Source: Pseudomonas bijieensis (lineage in GTDB: Bacteria; Pseudomonadota; Gammaproteobacteria; Pseudomonadales; Pseudomonadaceae). From it: DNA of 64,000 nt. Numbering within the stretch: the stretch's first letter is position 1; each line of letters opens with the position of its first letter. Made by a program: the position numbers and the translations under genes. The notes beneath the pieces are model-generated. The model made no database searches. It was not told where the DNA came from and saw only the letters and a list, made by a program, of their open reading frames with translations. Of the stretch, positions 33,173 through 43,080 are shown piece by piece. The stretch is taken from NCBI RefSeq assembly GCF_013347965.1, contig NZ_CP048810.1, positions 930,001 through 994,000 on the forward strand. Direction: 5' to 3'.

Positions 33173-36100
33173 ATGAAATTTTCCCAGTTCTTCATTTCGC
33201 GGCCGATCTTCGCAGCGGTACTTTCGCTGCTGATCCTGATCGCCGGCGCCATCTCACTGTTCCAATTGCCGATCAGCGAATACCCGGAAGTCGTGCCGCC
33301 GACCGTGGTCGTGCGCGCAAACTTCCCAGGTGCCAACCCCAAGGTCATCGGCGAGACCGTGGCCGCTCCTTTGGAACAAGCCATCACCGGCGTCGAGAAC
33401 ATGCTGTACATGTCCTCGCAGTCCACCGCCGATGGCAAGATCACCCTGACCATCACCTTCGCCCTGGGCACCGACCTGGACAACGCCCAGGTGCAGGTGC
33501 AGAACCGCGTCACCCGGACCGAGCCCAAGCTGCCGGAAGAAGTGACCCGGATCGGCATCACGGTGGACAAGGCGTCGCCCGACCTGACCATGGTCGTGCA
33601 CTTGACCTCGCCGGACAAACGCTACGACATGCTCTACCTGTCCAACTACGCCCTGCTCAACATCAAGGATGAGCTGGCGCGCCTGGGCGGCGTGGGTGAT
33701 GTGCAGCTGTTCGGCATGGGTGACTACTCCCTGCGGGTCTGGCTGGATCCGAACAAGACCGCTTCGCGCAACCTGACCGCCACCGACGTGGTCACCGCGA
33801 TCCGCGAACAGAACCGCCAGGTGGCTGCCGGCGCCCTGGGTGCGCCGCCAGCGCCCAATGCCCAGGCTTTCCAGCTGTCGATCAATACCCAAGGGCGCCT
33901 TGTGAATGAGGAGGAGTTCGAGAACATCATCATTCGTTCCGGCGCCAACGGTGAGATCACTCGCCTGAAAGACATCGCCCGGGTCGAACTGGGCTCCAGC
34001 CAATACGCTCTGCGTTCGCTGCTGGACAACCAGCCGGCGGTGGCGATCCCGATCTTCCAGCGTCCAGGCTCCAACGCCATCCAGATCTCCAACGATGTTC
34101 GCGAGAAAATGGAAGAGTTGAAGAAGGGCTTCCCGGCCGGGATGGACTACAGCATTGTCTATGACCCGACGATCTTCGTCCGCGGTTCCATCGAGGCAGT
34201 GGTGCACACCCTGTTCGAAGCGCTGATCCTCGTGGTGCTGGTGGTGATCCTGTTCCTGCAGACCTGGCGTGCATCGATCATCCCGCTGGTGGCTGTACCG
34301 GTGTCGCTGATCGGTACGTTCGCGGTGATGCACCTGTTCGGCTTCTCGCTGAACGCCCTCTCATTGTTCGGCCTGGTACTGGCGATCGGTATCGTGGTGG
34401 ACGACGCCATCGTGGTGGTGGAGAACGTCGAGCGAAACATCGAACTGGGGCTCACCCCAGTGGAAGCGACCAAGCGCGCCATGGGCGAAGTGACTGGTCC
34501 GATCATCGCCACCGCCCTGGTGCTGTGCGCGGTGTTCGTTCCGGCGGCGTTCATCAGTGGCTTGACCGGACAGTTTTATAAGCAGTTCGCCCTGACCATC
34601 GCCATCTCGACAGTGATTTCGGCGGTCAACTCCCTGACCCTGTCGCCAGCCTTGGCTGCCGTGTTGCTCAAAGGCCATGACGCGCCCAAGGACCGTTTCT
34701 CGAAGTTTTTGGACAAGCTCTTCGGTGGCTGGCTGTTCCGTCCGTTCAACCGTTTCTTCGAGCGTGCCAGTCACGGTTACGTGGGCACCGTCGCCCGAGT
34801 GATTCGTAGCAGCGGCATCGCCCTGGTGCTCTATGCGGGCCTGATGGTGTTGACCTTCTTCGGTTTCTCCACCACCCCGACCGGTTTCGTGCCCGGCCAG
34901 GACAAGCAATACCTGGTGGCCTTCGCCCAATTGCCGGACGCCGCGAGCCTGGACCGTACCGAAGACGTGATCAAACGCATGTCGGACCTGGCCCTCAAGC
35001 AACCGGGGGTTGAAAGCGCCGTGGCCTTCCCGGGCCTGTCGATCAACGGCTTCACCAACAGCCCGAACGCCGGCATCGTGTTCGTGACCCTCAAGCCCTT
35101 CGACGAGCGCAAGGACCCAAGCATGTCGGCCGGCGCCATCGCCGGAGCCTTGAACGGCCAGTACGCCGGGATCCAGGAAGCCTACATGGCGATCTTCCCA
35201 CCGCCGCCAGTACAGGGCCTGGGCACGATCGGTGGTTTCCGCCTGCAAATCGAAGACCGAGGCAACCTGGGCTACGACGAGCTGTACAAAGAAACCATGA
35301 ACATCATCACCAAGAGCCGCAGCGTGCCGGAACTGGCCGGGTTGTTCACCAGCTACACCGTGAACGTGCCCCAGGTCGATGCTGCCATCGACCGTGAAAA
35401 AGCCAAGACCCACGGCGTGGCCGTCAGCGACATCTTCGACACCCTGCAGATCTACCTGGGTTCGCTGTATGCCAACGACTTCAACCGTTTCGGCCGCACC
35501 TACCAGGTCAACGTCCAGGCCGAGCAGCAGTTCCGTCTCGAGTCGGACCAGATCGGCCAGCTCAAGGTGCGCAACAACCGTGGCGAGATGATCCCGCTGG
35601 CGACCTTCATCAAGGTCAGCGACACCTCGGGGCCGGACCGCGTGATGCACTACAACGGCTTCATCACCGCTGAAATCAACGGTGCCGCCGCCCCGGGCTA
35701 CAGCTCCGGCCAGGCTGAAAAAGCCATCGAGAAACTGCTCAAGGACGAATTGCCCAACGGCATGACGTACGAGTGGACCGACCTGACCTACCAGCAGATC
35801 CTTTCGGGCAACACCGCGCTGTTCGTGTTCCCGCTCTGCGTACTGCTGGCGTTCCTGGTGCTCGCGGCCCAGTACGAAAGCTGGAGCCTGCCATTGGCGG
35901 TGATCCTGATCGTACCGATGACCCTGCTGTCAGCGATTACCGGGGTGATCCTCTCCGGTGGCGACAACAACATCTTTACCCAGATCGGCTTGATCGTATT
36001 GGTGGGGCTTGCCTGCAAGAACGCGATCCTGATCGTCGAGTTCGCCAAGGATAAACAGCTCGAAGGCATGAACCCGCTGGCGGCGGTCCTCGAAGCGTGC

Positions 36101-36352
36101 CGCCTGCGTCTGCGGCCGATCCTGATGACCTCCTTCGCCTTCATCATGGGCGTGGTGCCCCTGGTGTTCTCCAGCGGCGCGGGTGCGGAAATGCGCCATG
36201 CCATGGGTGTGGCGGTGTTCTCCGGGATGCTCGGCGTGACCTTCTTCGGCCTGCTGCTCACCCCCGTGTTCTATGTACTGATCCGCAACTTCGTCGAGCG
36301 CAGCGAGGCCCGCAAGGCGGCCCGGGCTTTGAAACTGGAGGCGCAACAATGA
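33173..36352 (+). CDS. mexF: RND efflux pump MexF
   Basis: This 1,059-residue inner-membrane transporter is essentially the length of MexF. The N-terminus MKFSQFFISRPIFAAVLSL, the helix-4 proton-relay DD in GIVVDDAIVVVENVERN and the C-terminal GACKNAILI-like helix region (VGLACKNAILIVEFAKD) are all present. The gene starts 15 bases after mexE, and its stop overlaps the oprN start by four bases. Confidence 0.94.
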   Translation: MKFSQFFISRPIFAAVLSLLILIAGAISLFQLPISEYPEVVPPTVVVRANFPGANPKVIGETVAAPLEQAITGVENMLYMSSQSTADGKITLTITFALGTDLDNAQVQVQNRVTRTEPKLPEEVTRIGITVDKASPDLTMVVHLTSPDKRYDMLYLSNYALLNIKDELARLGGVGDVQLFGMGDYSLRVWLDPNKTASRNLTATDVVTAIREQNRQVAAGALGAPPAPNAQAFQLSINTQGRLVNEEEFENIIIRSGANGEITRLKDIARVELGSSQYALRSLLDNQPAVAIPIFQRPGSNAIQISNDVREKMEELKKGFPAGMDYSIVYDPTIFVRGSIEAVVHTLFEALILVVLVVILFLQTWRASIIPLVAVPVSLIGTFAVMHLFGFSLNALSLFGLVLAIGIVVDDAIVVVENVERNIELGLTPVEATKRAMGEVTGPIIATALVLCAVFVPAAFISGLTGQFYKQFALTIAISTVISAVNSLTLSPALAAVLLKGHDAPKDRFSKFLDKLFGGWLFRPFNRFFERASHGYVGTVARVIRSSGIALVLYAGLMVLTFFGFSTTPTGFVPGQDKQYLVAFAQLPDAASLDRTEDVIKRMSDLALKQPGVESAVAFPGLSINGFTNSPNAGIVFVTLKPFDERKDPSMSAGAIAGALNGQYAGIQEAYMAIFPPPPVQGLGTIGGFRLQIEDRGNLGYDELYKETMNIITKSRSVPELAGLFTSYTVNVPQVDAAIDREKAKTHGVAVSDIFDTLQIYLGSLYANDFNRFGRTYQVNVQAEQQFRLESDQIGQLKVRNNRGEMIPLATFIKVSDTSGPDRVMHYNGFITAEINGAAAPGYSSGQAEKAIEKLLKDELPNGMTYEWTDLTYQQILSGNTALFVFPLCVLLAFLVLAAQYESWSLPLAVILIVPMTLLSAITGVILSGGDNNIFTQIGLIVLVGLACKNAILIVEFAKDKQLEGMNPLAAVLEACRLRLRPILMTSFAFIMGVVPLVFSSGAGAEMRHAMGVAVFSGMLGVTFFGLLLTPVFYVLIRNFVERSEARKAARALKLEAQQ

Positions 36353-37770
36353 GTTTGAAAGCGTTCATGCCGAGCTTGCTGGTATTGGCACTGAGTGCCT
36401 GCGCCGTGGGCCCGGACTACAAGGCCCCGCAAACGGAGGCGGCGAATATCACCGCCGCCACCGACGGCGCCGCCGGCCAGAAGAATTTCGACCGCGCCCG
36501 TTTCGAAGGCATCTGGTGGCAGCAATTCGACGACCCGACGCTCAACGCGTTGGTGACTCGCTCCCTGGAAGGCAACCGCGAGTTGCGCGTAGCCTTCGCC
36601 CGCCTGCGGGCAGCCCGGGCGATTCGCGATGACGCCAGCAATGACGCCATGCCCACCATCACCAGCCGCGCCAGCAGCAACCTGGGCAAAGGCCAGGTCC
36701 CGGGGCAGACCACCGACCGGGTCAATACCGAGCGTTACGACCTGGGCCTGGACATGGCCTGGGAGCTGGACTTGTTCGGACGCATCCAGCGCAACCTGGA
36801 AGCCACCGATGCCGACCAGCAGGCCGCCGAAGCCGATCTCTATCAGTTGCAGGTGACGATGATCGCCGAGCTGGTGGACGCCTACGGTCAACTGCGCGGC
36901 GCCCAGCTGCGGGAAAAGATCGCCCTGGCGAACCTGAAGAACCAGCAGGACTCGCGCAAGATCACCGAAAGCCTGCGTGATGCCGGCGTCGGCGACCAGC
37001 TCGACGTGGTCCGCGCCGATGCCCGCCTGGCCTCGGTGGAAGCCAGCGTCCCGCAGTTGCAGGCCGAACAAGTGCGCCAACGCAATCGCATCGCCACTTT
37101 GCTGGGTGAGCGCCCGGACAAATTGAGCGTGGACCTGAGCCCGAAACAGTTGCCAGCCATCGCCAAGGCCCTGCCCATCGGCGACCCGGGTGAGCTGCTG
37201 CAACGGCGCCCGGACATTCTCAGCGCCGAACGCCAACTGGCCGCTGCCACGGCGCGCATCGGCGTGGCCAAGGCTGACCTGTTCCCACGGGTCAGCCTGA
37301 GCGGTTTCCTGGGCTTTACCGCCGGACGCGGCTCGCAGATCGGCTCCTCGGCCGCCAACGCCTGGGCGCTGGGCCCGAGCATTACCTGGGCCGCCTTCGA
37401 CCTGGGCAGCGTGCGGGCTCGCTTGCGCGGTGCCAGCGCCGAGGCGGACGGTGCCCTGGCGACCTACGAACAGCAAGTGCTGCTGGCCCTGGAGGAATCG
37501 GAGAATGCCTTCAGTGACTACGGCAAGCGCCAGCAACGGCTGATCTCGCTGATCCGTCAGAGCGAATCGAGCCGTGCCGCCGCCGACCTGGCCGAGATTC
37601 GCTACCGCGAAGGCACCGTGGACTTCCTCGTGCTGCTCGACGCCCAACGTGAACGCCTGGCCGCCGAAGACACCCAGGCCCAGGCGGAAGTGGACCTGTA
37701 CCGCGGCATCGTCGCGATCTACAAGGCCCTGGGTGGCGGCTGGAAACCGGAGACCGTTGCCAGCAACTGA
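36349..37770 (+). CDS. oprN: Outer-membrane efflux lipoprotein OprN
   Basis: This 473-residue lipoprotein (signal ends LSACAVGPDYKAP) of the OEP family is the length of OprN. It has two repeats of long helices, including LGLDMAWELDLFGRIQRNLEATDAD and the C-terminal IYKALGGGW. It overlaps mexF (ATGA) and is followed by a strong terminator at 37823, so it closes the operon. Confidence 0.92.
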   Translation: MSLKAFMPSLLVLALSACAVGPDYKAPQTEAANITAATDGAAGQKNFDRARFEGIWWQQFDDPTLNALVTRSLEGNRELRVAFARLRAARAIRDDASNDAMPTITSRASSNLGKGQVPGQTTDRVNTERYDLGLDMAWELDLFGRIQRNLEATDADQQAAEADLYQLQVTMIAELVDAYGQLRGAQLREKIALANLKNQQDSRKITESLRDAGVGDQLDVVRADARLASVEASVPQLQAEQVRQRNRIATLLGERPDKLSVDLSPKQLPAIAKALPIGDPGELLQRRPDILSAERQLAAATARIGVAKADLFPRVSLSGFLGFTAGRGSQIGSSAANAWALGPSITWAAFDLGSVRARLRGASAEADGALATYEQQVLLALEESENAFSDYGKRQQRLISLIRQSESSRAAADLAEIRYREGTVDFLVLLDAQRERLAAEDTQAQAEVDLYRGIVAIYKALGGGWKPETVASN

Positions 37771-37822
37771 TCCGCCCTGCTCAACCGAGCTCCTTTGGTT
37801 GGCCGCAACCAACCAAATCCTT

Positions 37823-37856
37823 GCCCCGCGTTTCATTCGGACGCGGGGCTTTTTTT
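37823..37856 (+). terminator. Rho-independent terminator after oprN
   Basis: GCCCCGCGT (37823-37831) and ACGCGGGGC (37841-37849) form a perfect nine-base stem, followed by seven T (37850-37856). It is 53 bases past the oprN stop. Confidence 0.92.
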
Positions 37857-37896
37857 CGCCAGCGACTCCACAGATTCAGCATTCAGCACAACCCCT

Positions 37897-37985
37897 GTGG
37901 GAGCGAGCCTGCTCGCGATAGCGGTGGGTCAGCTTGCATAGATGTTGAAGATACCGATGCCGTCGCGAGCAGGCTCGCTCCTACA
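37897..37985. repeat. REP pair in inverted orientation (BIME-like)
   Basis: GTGGGAGCGAGCCTGCTCGCGA at one end and TCGCGAGCAGGCTCGCTCCTAC at the other, separated by about 45 bases. It lies in the 346-base gap between oprN and the TPR gene; the rest of the gap, apart from the terminator, shows nothing recognisable. Confidence 0.8.
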
Positions 37986-38116
37986 TGGGTTTTGGGGAGG
38001 GTCACAGATCTGCATCCACAATCACCGGTGGAGCGAGATGCGTCACAAGGTTTGACTCAAGCCCCCACCTGACCGAAGCTTGCGACATTTCAAGCTTCTG
38101 GTAATGGATTTCCTGC

Positions 38117-39175
38117 ATGCCCTCGCCTCGCCGCCGCTATCTGCTTCTCAGCCTCTGTATCCTGTTGGTGATCGGTCTTGTCGCAGTGTGGCTACGCAGC
38201 ACCACCCCGCAAATCCCCGAAGCGATCAAGCGTGGCTACAGTGAAGCCTTGGAAAACGCCCGCAACGGGCAGCCAGGGGCGGCGCGGATGCTCTACCAGC
38301 AACTGGGGCGCCCGGACCTCTCGCCCAAGCGCCGCGTGTGGCTGCACGCCGAACTGCCCAACTACCCCAGCCCCCAGGCCTTGAAACTGGCGGACGCGGA
38401 TCTGCACAGCGAATCACCGGACGTGCGCAAGGCAGCCATCGGCAGCATCGTCGGTCTGGTGCCGACGGGCCAGCGCAGCCTGTTGCTCGGCTCGCTGCTG
38501 GATGATGACGACCAGAGCGTCCGGTTCGCCGCCGTGAACGCGCTGCTGGGCCTGTCACCGGATGATCTGGGCTTGTACTTCGGTGCAATGCAGATCGCCA
38601 TCGATACCTGGGAACAGGTACTCGAGGACGGCCCGAAAACCGCCGAGACCCACTACCAACTCGCCCGGCTGCACCTGCACAACGCCGAACTGAAGAAAGC
38701 CCAACTGGCCCTTGAGCAGGCCCTGCGCCTGCAACCGGACAACCTGCCGGCGCTGGTCATGCAGATCGAAGTGCTGGACAAACAGGGCCAGGGCGAAGCT
38801 GCACGACAATTGCTCGCCCGGCAGTTGCAAACCCAGCCAGCGTCGGCTTATCTGCAACATGCGCTGGGCATGTGGTTGCTGCAACACGGCCAGAGCGAAT
38901 ATGCGGTGCTTGGCCTGGCGAAAGCCGTGGAACTGGAGCCCGAGAACCGCCATTACCGCTATGACCTGGCGACTACCCTGCATGCCGAGCAGGAGGTGGA
39001 AGCTGCGCAGAAACAGCTGCAGGAAATCGTCCAGCGCTACCCCGCCGACCGCAAGGCCCGGGTGTTGCTGATCAACTATTGGAAGGAAACCGGTCAATTG
39101 CAGAACGTTCAGATCCTGTTGGCGCAACTTGAACAGCTGAACCCCGATGACCCGGCGTTGCAACAGGGTCTGTAG
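38117..39175 (+). CDS. Membrane-anchored HEAT/TPR-repeat protein
   Basis: The protein has 352 residues with one N-terminal membrane segment (about 8-26) and a periplasmic helical-repeat body. A HEAT-like stretch (about 95-150, SPDVRKAAIGSIVGL and DDDQSVRFAAVNALLGL) precedes several TPR units (about 175-345, for example AETHYQLARLHLHNAELKKAQLALEQALRLQPDN). Such proteins are scaffolds, and no catalytic domain is visible. It stands alone between an efflux operon and the KaiC-like gene. The resemblance to TPR/HEAT proteins next to cytochrome or secretion genes is not specific. Function unknown. Confidence 0.75.
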   Translation: MPSPRRRYLLLSLCILLVIGLVAVWLRSTTPQIPEAIKRGYSEALENARNGQPGAARMLYQQLGRPDLSPKRRVWLHAELPNYPSPQALKLADADLHSESPDVRKAAIGSIVGLVPTGQRSLLLGSLLDDDDQSVRFAAVNALLGLSPDDLGLYFGAMQIAIDTWEQVLEDGPKTAETHYQLARLHLHNAELKKAQLALEQALRLQPDNLPALVMQIEVLDKQGQGEAARQLLARQLQTQPASAYLQHALGMWLLQHGQSEYAVLGLAKAVELEPENRHYRYDLATTLHAEQEVEAAQKQLQEIVQRYPADRKARVLLINYWKETGQLQNVQILLAQLEQLNPDDPALQQGL

Positions 39176-39326
39176 GCCCTGGTTGCACGCTGAAAGTTGT
39201 GCAGTACACCGCGTTTTGTAGATGTAAGCGGAACCGCCATCACCGCCAAAGGTCAAGTGTTCAGGCAGTTAATTTCAGGCGCTACCCCGCCTGCTGCCCA
39301 CTTCCCTAGTCATGAGAGGGCTATTT

Positions 39327-40829
39327 TTGTCTACATCTAACGAGTTGATCAGTGCAAAAGCCGCCACCGGCATCGAAGGACTGGACGATGTCCTTTCCGG
39401 TGGTTTGTCCCGCGGCCACGTGTTCCTGCTTGAGGGAGAACCGGGGACTGGCAAGACCACGGTCGCGCTGCATTTTCTGTTGGCCGGCGCCAAGGCTGGC
39501 GAGCGCTCGTTGTACATCACGCTATCGGAAACCGAGCGTGAACTGCGTCAGGGCGCAGCCTCCCACGGGTGGACGCTGGACGACAACATCCATATTTTCG
39601 AGTTGACCCCGCCCGAAAGCCTGCTCAATGCCGAACACCAGCAGAGTCTGCTGTACTCCTCGGACCTGGAGCTGGGCGAAGCGACCCGGCAGATCTTCGA
39701 AGTGGTCGAACGGGTCAAGCCGACCCGGGTCGTGCTCGACAGCCTGTCGGAGATCCGCCTGCTGGCGCAAAGCTCCCTGCGTTACCGTCGCCAGATCCTG
39801 GCGATCAAGCACTACTTCGTGCGCTACGACGCCACGGTCCTGCTGCTCGACGACCTGACCACCGAGTCCCTCGACAAAACCGTGCACAGCGTCGCCCACG
39901 GCGTGATTCGCCTGGAAGAACTGACCCCCAACTATGGCGCCGAGCGGCGGCGGATCCGGGTGGTCAAGTATCGCGGGCAGAAGTACCGCGGCGGCTACCA
40001 TGACTTCACCATCATGGGCGATGGCGTGCACGTCTTCCCGCGCCTGGTGGCTGCCGAACACCGCGGCCGGTACCTGCGCCAGCAACTCTCCAGCAGCATC
40101 GGCGAAATGGATGCGCTGCTCGGTGGCGGTATCGAGACCGGCTCCAGCACCTTGATCCTGGGCCCGGCAGGGACCGGCAAATCGCTGATTGCGCTGATTT
40201 TTGCCGCAGCCGCCGTGCATCGCGGCGAGAAAGCGGCACTGTTCATCTTCGATGAAGAACTGGGCTTGCTGTTCGAGCGCATGAATAACATCGGCATCGA
40301 TCTGCGGGCCTTGCAGGAGACCGGCAACCTGCTGATCGAACAAGTGGACGCCGCTGAGCTGTCCCCGGGCGAGTTCTCCCACCGCGTGCGCCGTTGCGTC
40401 GATGAGGGCGACATCAAAACCGTGGTCATCGACAGCATCAACGGCTACCAGGCGGCCATGCCGGAAGAGAACGCCCTGGTGCTGCACATGCATGAATTGT
40501 TGCTCTATCTCAACCGCAAGGGTGCGGCGACCTTCATGACGGTTGCCCAGCACGGGCTGGTAGGCGACATGCAAGCGCCCGTGGACATTACCTATCTGGC
40601 CGACACGGTGATTCTGTTGCGATATTTCGAAGCACTGGGCAAGGTTCGCCGCGCGATTTCCATCATCAAGAAACGCACCGGCAGCCACGAGTCCACCATC
40701 CGCGAATACCGCATCAGCGGCCAGGGCATGACCATCGGTGAACCGCTGGAAGCATTCCAGGGCGTATTGCGTGGCGTGCCGACCTACATGGGAGCGGATC
40801 ACCCGCTGCTCAAGGATGATCTCCAGTGA
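39327..40829 (+). CDS. Two-domain KaiC-like RecA-family ATPase
   Basis: The TTG at 39327 is preferred because GAGAGGG lies six bases upstream; an in-frame ATG at 39312 has no site. The 500-residue protein has two RecA-like KaiC domains: Walker A GEPGTGKT (37-44) and GPAGTGKS (279-286), with Walker B VVIDSING (366-373). CII keeps the EE pair in FDEELG, while CI has SE. The KaiC autophosphorylation Ser-Thr aligns with Thr422-Tyr423 (VDITYLADT), so cyanobacterial-style phosphocycling is doubtful. No KaiA or KaiB gene is nearby. It overlaps the kinase gene by four bases, which suggests that it feeds into that sensor. Confidence 0.85.
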   Translation: MSTSNELISAKAATGIEGLDDVLSGGLSRGHVFLLEGEPGTGKTTVALHFLLAGAKAGERSLYITLSETERELRQGAASHGWTLDDNIHIFELTPPESLLNAEHQQSLLYSSDLELGEATRQIFEVVERVKPTRVVLDSLSEIRLLAQSSLRYRRQILAIKHYFVRYDATVLLLDDLTTESLDKTVHSVAHGVIRLEELTPNYGAERRRIRVVKYRGQKYRGGYHDFTIMGDGVHVFPRLVAAEHRGRYLRQQLSSSIGEMDALLGGGIETGSSTLILGPAGTGKSLIALIFAAAAVHRGEKAALFIFDEELGLLFERMNNIGIDLRALQETGNLLIEQVDAAELSPGEFSHRVRRCVDEGDIKTVVIDSINGYQAAMPEENALVLHMHELLLYLNRKGAATFMTVAQHGLVGDMQAPVDITYLADTVILLRYFEALGKVRRAISIIKKRTGSHESTIREYRISGQGMTIGEPLEAFQGVLRGVPTYMGADHPLLKDDLQ

Positions 40830-42496
40830 CCTTGAGCGAGCCCCTGTCGGAGCGGGCATTGATCCTCGCGCCACTGGGACGAGACAGCCAGATCGCCTTG
40901 ATGATCCTCAACGAGGCCGGTTTTGCAGGCCTCATCTGCCGTCATCTGGGGCATTTGTGCCAGGAACTGGAAGACGGTGCCGGCCTGCTGGTGATTTCCT
41001 CGGAAGCCCTGGTCGGGCCCGACCTGGAAACGCTGTCCCTGCATATCGAGCAACAGCCGGCCTGGTCCGACCTGCCCATTGTCTTGCTGACCCATCATGG
41101 CGGCCCGGAACAGAACCCGGCGGCACGTATCGGTGCGCAATTGGGCAACGTCACCTTCCTCGAGCGCCCTTTCCACCCGGTGACCCTGATCAGCCTGGTG
41201 ACCACCGCCCTGCGCGGCCGCCGAAGGCAGTACGAAGCCCGCGACCGCTTGATCGACCTGAGTAACAGTGAGCTGCGGCTGCAAAACACTCTCGAAACCC
41301 TCGAACAGCAGGTGGAAGAGCGCACCGCCCAACTGCGCCACAACGAAGAAGCCCTGCGTCAGTCGCAGAAAATGGAGGCCGTCGGCCAATTGACCGGCGG
41401 TATCGCCCACGACTTCAACAACATGCTCACCGGGATCATCGGCAGCCTCGAACTGCTGCGTCGACGCCTGGCCCGGGGCCGCACCGAGGACCTGGACAGC
41501 CTGATCGACCTGGGCGTGACCTCGGCCAACCGCGCTGCCGGCCTGACCCATCGCCTGCTGGCGTTTTCCCGACGACAATCGCTGGACTCCAAAGCCGTCC
41601 AGATGAACACGCTGGTGCTGTCCATGGGCGAGCTGCTGCAACGCAGCCTCAACGAAAGCATCCACCTGGACATGCAGTTGGACGAACAACTCTGGATCGC
41701 CGAAGCCGACCCCAACCAACTGGAAAGTGCCCTGCTCAACCTGGTCCTCAACGCCCGGGATGCCATGCCCAACGGCGGGAACCTGGTGGTGCGGACCTCT
41801 AACCGACACCTGGACGCCGACTTCACTAACGCCTACACCAACCTGGAACCCGGCGATTATGTGGTGCTGAGCGTACAGGACAGCGGCTGCGGCATGCCCG
41901 AAGCCGTCATCAGCCGCGCTTTCGACCCGTTCTTCACCACCAAGCCAATCGGCCAGGGCACCGGGCTGGGCCTGTCGATGATCTATGGCTTCAGCAAGCA
42001 GTCGCGTGGCCATGTGACCATCGACAGCGAAGTCGACAAAGGCACCACCGTAAATCTTTATCTGCCGCGTTTTCGCGGCGAAGAAATACATGAACCCCAA
42101 GTCACTACCCAACACGTGCCGTATGCACAAGACGGTGAGACCGTGCTGATCGTCGAGGATGATCCAGCGGTGCGGGTGCTGGTCAGCGCGGTATTGAGCG
42201 AGCTGGGTTATGCCTTTGTGGAAGCGGCCGACGCCAACGGCGCGGTACCGATCCTCCAGTCAGGCCAACGCATCGACCTGCTGATCAGCGACGTGGGCCT
42301 GCCCGGCATGAATGGTCGGCAACTGGCGGAAATCGGCCGGCAGATCCGCCCGGACCTGCGGGTGCTGTTCATCACCGGCTATGCCGAACATGCAGCGGTA
42401 CGCGGCGGTTTCCTTGACCCGGGAATGCAGATGATCACCAAGCCGTTCACGTTTGATTTGTTGACGGCCAAGGTGCGGGAGATGATCCAGGTTTGA
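40826..42496 (+). CDS. Hybrid histidine kinase coupled to the KaiC-like ATPase
   Basis: The protein starts at GTG 40826, overlapping the KaiC-like stop (GTGA). Of 556 residues, about 1-130 form a receiver-like N-terminus without an obvious phospho-Asp pocket (LVISSEALVGPDLE in place of DxxMP), followed by a coiled coil (about 140-180). Then come HisKA with His195 in GGIAHDFNNML, an ATPase domain (NLVLNARDAMPNGG, GLGLSMIYGFSKQS) and a C-terminal receiver with Asp489 (LLISDVGLPGMNG). No membrane segment or output domain, so it is a soluble sensor. The KaiC-like protein is its most likely partner. Confidence 0.87.
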   Translation: MTLSEPLSERALILAPLGRDSQIALMILNEAGFAGLICRHLGHLCQELEDGAGLLVISSEALVGPDLETLSLHIEQQPAWSDLPIVLLTHHGGPEQNPAARIGAQLGNVTFLERPFHPVTLISLVTTALRGRRRQYEARDRLIDLSNSELRLQNTLETLEQQVEERTAQLRHNEEALRQSQKMEAVGQLTGGIAHDFNNMLTGIIGSLELLRRRLARGRTEDLDSLIDLGVTSANRAAGLTHRLLAFSRRQSLDSKAVQMNTLVLSMGELLQRSLNESIHLDMQLDEQLWIAEADPNQLESALLNLVLNARDAMPNGGNLVVRTSNRHLDADFTNAYTNLEPGDYVVLSVQDSGCGMPEAVISRAFDPFFTTKPIGQGTGLGLSMIYGFSKQSRGHVTIDSEVDKGTTVNLYLPRFRGEEIHEPQVTTQHVPYAQDGETVLIVEDDPAVRVLVSAVLSELGYAFVEAADANGAVPILQSGQRIDLLISDVGLPGMNGRQLAEIGRQIRPDLRVLFITGYAEHAAVRGGFLDPGMQMITKPFTFDLLTAKVREMIQV

Positions 42497-42534
42497 GGCG
42501 ATGGGAGGACATCGCCTGGGGGCATTTTGAGCAC

Positions 42535-42668
42535 TGTGGCGAGGGGAGCTTGCTCCCGCTGGGGTGCGAAGCGCCCCCAATCAAGCTGATCAAGACAATC
42601 TGACACACCCCCTTCGCCTGGCATTGGGGCTGCTGCGCAGCCCAGCGGGAGCAAGCTCCCTCGCCACA
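42535..42668. repeat. REP pair between convergent signalling operons
   Basis: TGTGGCGAGGGGAGCTTGC at one end and GCAAGCTCCCTCGCCACA at the other, with inner arms CTGGGGTGCG and GGGGCTGCTGCGCAGCCC. It lies between the kinase stop (42496) and the receiver gene end (42703), where it could act as a bidirectional barrier. Confidence 0.75.
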
Positions 42669-42702
42669 GGGGTTGCTGCCAGGATCTCCCCCCTCTTCCT
42701 AC

Positions 42703-43080
42703 CTACGACAACATCGACTGCATGATGCGCTGCAGCTCATCCAGGTCAAACGGCTTGTCCAGAATCGGCGCCTTGCGGGTGATGGGGCTATCGGTGTCGC
42801 GCACTTCCTGCGCGTAGCCACTGATGAAGATGACTTTCAGGTCGGGGCGCAACCGGACCGCCGGCTCAGCGATCTGCACACCGGTGATACCGCCCGGCAG
42901 GCGGAAGTCGGTAATCATCATGTCCAGGTGAGGCTTGCTCGCCAGGATCTCGAACGCCTGCTCGCCGTTTTCTGCCTGCAGCACCCGATACCCTTCGCCC
43001 GATAAATAGGCCGACAACACCATCAGGATCGACGGGTCATCCTCGACGATCAATACAACATCTTGCGCATCTTCACTCAT
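42703..43080 (-). CDS. Single-domain response regulator (receiver)
   Basis: The protein has 125 residues from the ATG at 43080, which overlaps the kinase gene end by eight bases and has AAAGG six bases upstream. A lone receiver with Asp58 in ITDFRLPGGITG, acidic pair EDD (13-15) and Lys near 110 in ILDKPFDL. No output domain, so it is probably a phosphate shuttle or sink for the kinases encoded upstream. Last gene of the five-gene operon. Confidence 0.87.
   Translation of the reverse strand: MSEDAQDVVLIVEDDPSILMVLSAYLSGEGYRVLQAENGEQAFEILASKPHLDMMITDFRLPGGITGVQIAEPAVRLRPDLKVIFISGYAQEVRDTDSPITRKAPILDKPFDLDELQRIMQSMLS

Noticed and set aside
40799..42130. 443-codon open frame antisense to the KaiC-coupled kinase
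   Set aside because: Complete overlap with a kinase whose catalytic motifs are intact; composition is His/Gln/Val-rich as in other antisense shadows.
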